DNA from: QQUD01 sp039029915
GTDB taxonomy: Bacteria; Chloroflexota; Anaerolineae; Promineifilales; Promineifilaceae
Assembly: GCA_039029915.1 (NCBI GenBank)
Contig: JBCCFD010000390.1
Span: 1 to 7,881 of the forward strand
Direction of reading: 5' to 3'
Length of the DNA: 7,881 bases
In this document: piece by piece, positions 1 to 7,881 of the stretch
How positions within the stretch are numbered: position 1 is the first letter of the stretch
Layout: every line of letters starts with the position of its first letter
Notes under the pieces: model-generated
What the model was told of the DNA's origin: nothing
Seen by the model: the letters and a program-made list of their open reading frames with translations, nothing else
Databases searched by the model: none
Program-made: the position numbers and the translations under genes

Positions 1-1
1 A

Positions 2-472
2 GCATTAGGCAGCCTCTTTGGGATTGGCCTTGCTGGCGGATTGGCCCATCAACTGGGTTATTTTGACCTGATTTTAGAGGTAGATGATCGAGTTCTAGGG
101 GCGGGCGAATCCTCCGCCTTCTTCGTTTATGCCCCCGGCGCGTGGATTGGGGCGGGTCTAATTTATACGCTGGTCATCTCATCGACATCTGGCCCACGTT
201 ATCGCTTAGATGGCTCTGATTACTGGTCAAGAACAGGCTTGGGCATTACAGGCGTTAATTTAATGCTGATTATTGGCACGGCCGAATTAACGGCCGTTTG
301 TCAATCGACCCCTATCTTCTGGGCCACCCTCATCGTGACGTCATTACTTCTGCTGTTGTTCCTCCCTCCACGCCTCATCTACTTAATGAAGCAGAACAGC
401 GTCATGAGCCTCATCTCATTTGGCCTGTTTATGCTCGTTTTGCTCAATCTTTCATTGCGGTACCTAAGCTAG
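2..472 (+). CDS. Multispanning membrane protein, 5'-truncated, family not recognised
   Basis: The reading frame is open from base 2, so the gene begins upstream of the window. A TTG at 41 is in frame but is not needed as a start. The 156 visible residues are strongly hydrophobic, with about four or five likely membrane segments. One lies at the truncated N-terminus (LFGIGLAGGLAHQLGYF), one around VYAPGAWIGAGLIYTLVIS, one around GITGVNLMLIIGTAEL, one around IFWATLIVTSLLLLLF, and one at the C-terminus (LISFGLFMLVLLNLSLRYL). A polar stretch (TSGPRYRLDGSDYWSRTG) separates two of them. No catalytic motif is visible and I do not recognise the family, so transport, sensing or a structural role cannot be told apart. 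The stop codon is followed directly by the GTG of the phosphotransferase gene, which suggests an operon and translational coupling. It carries one ACGGCCGT copy (290-297), read as Thr-Ala-Val. Confidence 0.75.
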   Translation, partial: ALGSLFGIGLAGGLAHQLGYFDLILEVDDRVLGAGESSAFFVYAPGAWIGAGLIYTLVISSTSGPRYRLDGSDYWSRTGLGITGVNLMLIIGTAELTAVCQSTPIFWATLIVTSLLLLLFLPPRLIYLMKQNSVMSLISFGLFMLVLLNLSLRYLS

Positions 473-3400
473 GTGAGTGTCCCTCAAACGCTGCTTTCTC
501 AATTTAATCTCGACGCAAACGACTTCATTGGAGCAGGCAGTGAATCTGCTGTCTATTCCCTCAATGATGCCCAAATTGTTCGCTTTTATGGTGAAGGGGA
601 TGCCTCAAAAAAAGTTGAAACGTTAAAAGCCTTTTACGATCGGCTCGCTAAGCAACCGCTGCCTTTCAAGGTGCCTAAAATTGAGTCATTTGGTGAAAAA
701 AACGGCCGTTATTTCTCTATTGAGGTTAAACGTTTAGGCAGCGCATTAACCGAAATAATGCCCACGCTATCTCATCCCCAGCGGAAAATTGCCCTAAAAA
801 CGTTTATCCAAACTTCAGCCTTCATCAAAAAAATCGAGTTCCCCCAGGCTCAATTTGGTGAAATCTTGACATTACCCCCCATCCAAGACGAATCTTGGTC
901 AGGCTTTTTGATTAAGCGCATCAGAACAACCTTCAATGAATCGATGCCGACAATCTCCCGAGATGTGCCGCATATTGAAGCAATATTTTCTGAATGGCAA
1001 TCTCTATTGCCAAAATTAGGGACGATAGAACCTCAGCTTGTTCACGGTGATTTTTACTGGGGGAATGTGTTAGGGGATGAGCGGGGGATGTTAACGCCCG
1101 TGCTTGACTTTAGCCCAATGACCGTCATCGGGGATTGGCGCCTAGACGTTGTCACCTCGAAAATTTTTTTGGAATTAACTGAGGGAGTTAAGCCAGCCGA
1201 TATTCATCAAGCTAAAAAAATCATTGACCAAATTTTAGGGGAAGAGTCAGCCGCACTTGAACAAATTTATCGACTTTACTATGCGCTCTACTATTCGTTC
1301 ACAAAAGAGTCTGATCCCCCTCTTTATCGCTGGTGCGTCCAGCAACTCAGGTCAACTTCACCTATCTAGCCTGACTTATTTCAATATATTTTGTGAAATT
1401 TACAAGTAATTTTCAGAAAGCATCTTGAATTCCTGAGCACAAAATGTAAGTGACTCAGAAGCGTAGCGTTGACATAGAGGTCAGGGCTTCATCAAGCTCT
1501 TGGTCTAATCTTTCTTTCGACCAATCGTGCTCATCGGCAAAGATTTGGGCCGTTTTTTCAAGTGTACTCACCGAAGGATCCAGCGAAAGCCCTAAATCCG
1601 TACGACGCATAACGATATCCGTTAGCTTTCGGGCCATCTCATGCCGAATCGCAAAAATAACCTCTGCGCGAGTAACGGCCGTGTCGTCACTAATTGGCTG
1701 ACAGTTTATATTCGTTTCCTGCAAAATTGGGAAAATATCCCGATATTGACTGCCATATTTCTGCAAATATCGTCGAATTTGGTAAGGCGGCATTTCAATC
1801 GGCCATTTTTCCATCACAGCAAGTTCAAACGTATCCCAATGGACAATTTGACCACCTGCAGCTCGGTTTTGCGTCGTGCGGCATTGACCAGCGGGTCTTT
1901 GCAGCTTCGCCACAACGGTGTCAATCGTTCGCTCCGCAAGGTAGCGGCTTGTTTCAAAATCCGGGTTGCGCGCCGAAATAAAACCGTGCAGCCCACCGTT
2001 TGCAGAAAAATCAATTAATTTTGTTTGGGAAAACAGGAGTGGTTCCGACTGATAGTGGCTATCTGATGAGATGATTTGTGGCAAAATCTGATAAATGTCA
2101 TGCCCCTTTAAATTCGCCGAGGGTAACGTCTCATTGACATATTTCAGCAACTTTTGAGTACTCCACTCGATCAGTTCCTGTGTTTTAAACGGCCCCACTA
2201 ATGAATAATCACCCCAAGGCACAATAGATAGGGCAGAAAGTCGGTTAACCACCTTCTCTTCTTCTCGATCTGACTTGATAACATGGAATGCCTGCCCCGC
2301 GATTAATTGACGAGTTAGGAGCACCAGCGAAATATCCGGCATGGGCTCTAATGAAATTTCCTGACTTAAATATTTGTCAACTGCGCCATCGCTGGCATCA
2401 ACAACCATTCTGGCACCAATATCAAACGCTTCTCCAGAAAGTTCGTCGACCGCCTCAACACCAATAACCTGACTTCGGAAAGTGCGTAATCCTTCAACCC
2501 GAATGTAGTTTGCCGCCACCGCCCCAGCAGCCACGGCCGATTTGAGGAATGATAGCTGGAGGCGTTGTGAATCAAGGACTTGGGCTTCTTCCCAGCATAA
2601 TCCGGCGCTGATTTGCTGTTTTGCTTTTAACCAAGGATTTCTTTTACAAACTTGTCGGCGCGTCAATGGCCGACCGTGGTCGATAAATTGGCTGGGGTCT
2701 AAGCCAAAATTGTGCTTGATGTTAAATAGATGGTTGGCTTTAACGGCCGTTGCCATTGCTGGGAACGCAAATTGAAAGCCTTGTTTTTCACTGATGAGAA
2801 GTTGGGGTAACGGCCGTACTAAATGAGGGGCAATGTGTAAAAAAGCTTGGCGTTCTTTAACCATTTGGCGGGCTTGTGCAAAACTATCTCCCTTTAAAAA
2901 ACGCATCCCCCCTTGAATAAGCGATAAGCCAATGGGGTCATTTCCAGACCCAAAATCGGCCGTGGCGAGCAGAGCAACCCGCAGCCCTCTTAAAGAAGCA
3001 TCCCAAGCAATCAAACTGCCTAAGTGCGTGCCGCCAATCACCAAAAGATCAAAGGGCCGATGTTTTAATCGAGATAGAGTACGTTTTAGCATAAGAGTGA
3101 TTCTCGATTGGCATCATGAAAATGAGATACCGCTGTTCTAAAGCAAGAAAATAAATCTTTTTGTTTTACCTGATTTGGTCCCTTCAATGAGAATAAAAAT
3201 TCCAACTTACGGAATTACTTATGTAGTACCGACGGTCTAGTACTACCCACCTATGCGAGCGAGAAGCCCCTACTGGCGAAGTCAACAAAGTGACAACTGA
3301 GCAATCATGCAGACTTTTATTTTTTAGTGGTTAAATTCGTGCTAAAATGACGAAACCGCAACACAAAACATATCGAGGAATAATAAAGCGCATGGATAAC

Positions 3401-6400
3401 GTAATCGAAGTAAATGAAGAGAGTTTTGAAGCTGATGTGATCCAACAGTCGGCTCATATACCCGTCGTCGTTGATTTTTGGGCACCGTGGTGTGGTCCGT
3501 GTCGCATGCTCGGCCCAATCCTCGAGAAATTAGCCAGCAGCGGAGAACACAACTTTATTTTGGCTAAAATCAATGTTGATAATAATCCCAATATCTCTCG
3601 TCAATTTCAGGTTCAGGGCATTCCTGCGGTTAAAGCGTTTATTGAGGGTGAGGTTGTTGATGAGTTTGTGGGCGCCCTACCCGAGCCCAAAGTGCGCAGT
3701 TTTGTGGCAGGTCTGGTGCCTAGCGAGCTTGATGCGCTCCTCGCAGACGCGAACACCGCCCTCGTAACGCGGCAGTGGGACAATGCAGAACTCGCTTATC
3801 GCAACATATTAATTGATTATCCTGAACATCAATTAGCGATGCTGAATCTTGGCATTTCGCTTCTTGCTTTAGGCAAAGGGTGCAACGCGATTGGCTACCT
3901 CCAAGATATCCGAGATGGCGCAGAGCTAGGCCGAGCCGAAAAGCTGATGCCTTTGGCTAATTTTCTTTGTGAAGCAGAAACAGGCTGGTCTGAAGAGGGT
4001 GATATCCCCACGGAAGAGGCGCAATTCCGGCAAGCGGGCAATTTGCTCAGTCGCGGCAATATCGAAGCTGGTTTAGATGGCCTCTTGGATGTTTTGCGAA
4101 TTGATAAACGGTATAAAGAGGGGAGGGCGAAAGAGGTTGTTCTAGCGGTATTTGAACTGCTGGGCAATGATGATCCGATTACGCAAACCTATCGGAATGA
4201 GCTGGCGATTATTTTGTTTTAGGCGGTTTCTAACTATCAACAGCCAACGGTAAGCAACCAACATTTAGCAAAAAAATCTAGATTAGAAGTTCATAATTCA
4301 ATAACTAATTGTTGGAACGGCCGTTTTTTAATGCATCCAAAATAAAAGCTTAGGATGATTTTAAACCGTGAAGTAGCAAATGTATCCTCTCTGTTTTAAA
4401 TTCCATTGTGTCAACTTGATATCTACTACTGTTTGTTGGAATTAGGCAATAGTGACCTGGAAATATTTCGAAATCATCGCAGGTCAATACACTATCGAAT
4501 AAAATCAACTCTTGTGAATTAAAATCGATTTCAATACCTGAAAATTGAAAGTTTCCAAAATCAAGGGTATGTAATGCTGCTTGAACAGAATCATTGTCAG
4601 GTGCGTATATCCACCTAACAAAAATAATTTCATATCGATTTAAAGGTTTAGGAGAAAACCAAGAAGTCGAAGAAGGATCATCACCTAAAACTAAAACCTC
4701 TTTATCATTTAATCGAATCGTTCCTAAATAATCATCAATCAGACAGGCTCGCTCATAATCTGTCCTGAGTTTTTCAGGTTTGGCGTCATTTCCTCCCCAA
4801 AATTTCAATTGTTCATTCGACATTATTACGAGCGGGCCTCCCAAAGATTCAATCCATTTTACTTACCTCACAATTTCAACATTCGTTAGTCTAATTCACT
4901 TATTCTTATAATTATTTAGTTATCTGCCTTAAATTTTAAAAGCAATTAATGACGCGCAGGCAACACAGATTGGGCGGATTTTCCCGCTTAAATCTGTCAC
5001 AAAAAACACAACATCCACATCTTAATCTATATTTTCACGATCACCTAGTAGACTTTTCCTACAAGATTTTTGTATAAATATCTTAAATCAATTTCAACAA
5101 GCGAGGAGACACTGCATGGATATTGCACTGGCCGATGAGCGAGCCTTGGTCTTGAAAGAAACCTTAACCATGGACCAAGCCGAGGGGCGCGCTTGGAGCA
5201 AAAAAGTAGACGCGTTTGGGCGCATGGCCAAGGTGGGCAGTTTTTTACAGAAACCAAAAGACAGTGATTTTGAACTCATTTACAAAGAGCACCGTCTTGA
5301 ACCCTTTTGGCACATCATCTGTCGAGCACGATATGTGTACGAGCGATATAAGGATTTTGAGATCCAATTAAGCGGGGACATGGTTGAGAACGTAACCATT
5401 AATGGCGTAAAACATGCAGCAACAAACGGCCGTTTAACCCTCAAAGGCACCGAACATTGCCGCGAAGAGCCATTCACCGATGTTTTTATCGACGCCTATA
5501 CCAACGAAAAAACGGAATCATTACGTGATTTTTTAGGCTATGCGGCCAACGAAGTCCAAAAAGAATATCTTGAAGACCTGACCCAAAAAGGGATCATCAT
5601 TGTGCCACCACAGGTTAAAGCCTCTTCTGCCGTTCGGGATGTGCTCGTCGGCATGATGCAACAAATCACCGCCGATCGCATCATCGAAGACAGCCTCGAA
5701 GTTGAAAAAGTTGACCTCTACTATCGGCCGGTTTATGCCTTCCAATATCGTTGGCACACCAAGGAGAAAGAAGCCACCCTAGAGTATGACGGCCTAACGG
5801 GCAATCTGCAAACGGGTGGGCAAACGTTCCAGCAGTACGTTGGCAAGGTGATGGACACTGACTTTTTGTTTGATGTCGGGGTAGACACGATCGATCTCTT
5901 TGTACCCGGTGGGGGCTTAGCCATTAAGCTGGCCCGCAAAGGGATGGATATGGCTCAAAAATCGAACAAATAGGTGACGGAGCACGGGCATTCCACTATA
6001 CTCCGTCGCTATGAATTTAGTCACTTTAGACGGCATTGGGCATCATTACAGTGAGCGGACTTTATTTGAAAATGTCGACTTGCTGATCAACGACGGGGAC
6101 CGGATTGGGCTCATTGGTCCAAACGGCAGCGGAAAGACAACATTATTGCGCATTTTGGCCGGGTTAGAAACGGCCGTATCTGGCAAGCGCACCGTCTGGG
6201 GCGGCGTCAACATTCACTACCTCCCCCAAGAGCCCATTCTCGACGAGCATCTAACCGTCTTAGAAACCGTCTTCCAAAGTGATGCTCCCCATATCCAGCT
6301 GCTGAAACAGTACGAAGCAGCCACCCTTGCCCTCAGTCAAGACCCCACCAATTCAACTCTGCAAGAGAAGCTTCTCCAGCTTTCTGGCAAAATGGACGAA

Positions 6401-7881
6401 ACCAACGGCTGGAGTGCCGAGGCCGACGCCAAAACCATTCTCACCAAGCTCGGCATCCCCCTGTTTGACACCAAAATCAGCGTGCTCAGCGGTGGCCAGC
6501 GGAAGCGGGTTGCGCTGGCTCGAGGGTTAATCACGCCTTCTTCCCTCCTTATTCTTGACGAACCCACCAACCATATTGATGCCGAAACGGTTGCCTGGCT
6601 CGAAACCTATCTTGCCTCAATGAAATCTGCTCTGCTGTTAGTTACGCACGATCGTTACTTTTTAGATCGAGTTGTTAATCGCATTATTGAGCTAGATCGG
6701 CAGGAGATTATCAGCTATTCCGGTAACTACGGCAGCTATTTAGAACAACGAGCCGCTCGCGACGAACAGCTTGCTATCAAAGAAGAAAAGCGACAATCGT
6801 TACTAAAGCGGGAGCTTGCTTGGCTTAATCGGGGCGCTCAGGCGCGCACCACCAAGCAAAAGGCCCGTATTCAGCGGGTTGAAGAACTGCAAAACGTCGG
6901 ACGCGCCAGACCCGATAGGAAGGTGGCGATGGCTCTAGCCAGTCGTCGCCTTGGCAAACGCGTCCTCGAAGCTGAGAATCTATCAAAATCATATGGTGAC
7001 TTGACCCTTTTTAACAATCTGGATTTTATGCTCAACCCCAAAGACCGCATTGGCGTTGTGGGGCCAAATGGCGCCGGAAAATCTACCTTTTTAAACGTGC
7101 TGACCCAAAAGATTAAGCCTGATACAGGTGAGCTTAGCTGGGGTGAAACGGTTCAGCTTGGCTACTATGACCAGCACAGTGAGCGCCTCGAGCTTGAAAA
7201 AACGGTGCTTGATTTCATTCAGGATGTGGCCCCCGTTATTCACACCTCCGAAGGGGAACGGGTAGAAGCGCCTCAAATGCTGGAATGGTTTTTATTCCCT
7301 CGTCCCCAGCAGCAAGCTAAAGTTTCCAGCCTGAGCGGGGGCGAGAAGCGCCGTCTGTATCTGCTGTATACGCTGATTCACCAGCCGAATGTGCTTATTT
7401 TAGATGAGCCCACCAATGATTTAGATATACAAACGTTAGGGGTGCTTGAGGAATTTTTAGATCATTTCGAGGGGTGTCTGATTGTGGTCAGCCACGATCG
7501 CTACTTTTTAGATCGAAATGTTGATTTTCTAGTCAATTTTGAAGGGGGACAAATGGGCACGAGGTATCCAACGCCGTTTGAATCTTTTCTCAAAACCATC
7601 TCAGCGCAAAAAGCCCAGCAAAAATCTGAGGAAAAAACGGCCGTTTCTACCAAACCCAAGCAAACAAAGCCTGCAACAGCTGCTTCGTCTAAAAAGAAGC
7701 TGTCATTCAATGAAAAAAATGAGTTGGAAGCGTTGGAAGAAGAGATGCCTGCTTTGGAAGCAAAAGTAAGTGAGTTAGAAACGGCCGTTAATCAATCCGG
7801 CGCTGATTATCAAAAGCTCGAAACATTGGTACCACAGCTCGAAACCGCCCAAGAAGCGCTCGAAATGGCAGAACTGCGCTG

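Overview
The window looks like a piece of a bacterial chromosome of moderate GC content with ordinary accessory and housekeeping genes. I see no rRNA, tRNA, CRISPR array or complete mobile element. No gene fixes the taxon. The thioredoxin-TPR protein, the Uup-type ABC-F protein and the family of unknown function at 5116-5973 remind me of Chloroflexota (Anaerolineae-like) genomes, but this is a low-confidence guess. The clearest genome-level signature is a palindromic octamer, ACGGCCGT. It occurs 10 times exactly in under 8 kb, where about 0.1 would be expected by chance. It resembles the highly iterated palindromes (HIP1) of cyanobacteria but has a different sequence.

Layout. From 2 to 1369 (+) lie the 3' part of a multispanning membrane protein and, starting on the very next base, a phosphotransferase of the APH/choline-kinase fold. 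From 1455 to 3092 (-) is a convergent gene for a GlpD-like FAD protein. Its C-terminal domain is well kept, but its dinucleotide-binding loop and several catalytic signature motifs are degraded. From 3093 to 3391 is an intergenic stretch with two hairpins and a promoter for the next gene. From 3392 to 4222 (+) is a thioredoxin-TPR protein of CnoX/YbbN type with an intact WCGPC. From 4350 to 4844 (-) is an AT-rich orphan immunity gene that resembles Imm21. The family-typical coding sequence continues upstream of any normal start codon. From 4845 to 5115 is an AT-rich spacer with a strong 13-bp hairpin and a plausible promoter. From 5116 to 5973 (+) is a conserved-looking protein I cannot name. 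From 6011 to the window end (+) is an ABC-F ATPase of the Uup type, cut off within its C-terminal coiled coil.

These genes do not form one pathway. The membrane protein and the kinase are probably co-transcribed and translationally coupled. The unknown protein and uup may share a transcript, but uup also has its own apparent promoter. That promoter would give a leaderless message, and it overlaps an inverted repeat filling the 37-bp gap. I see no obvious new multi-gene system. The items most worth a second look are the iterated palindrome, the degenerate GlpD paralogue, the start-codon anomaly in the immunity gene, and the hairpin/leaderless arrangement ahead of uup.
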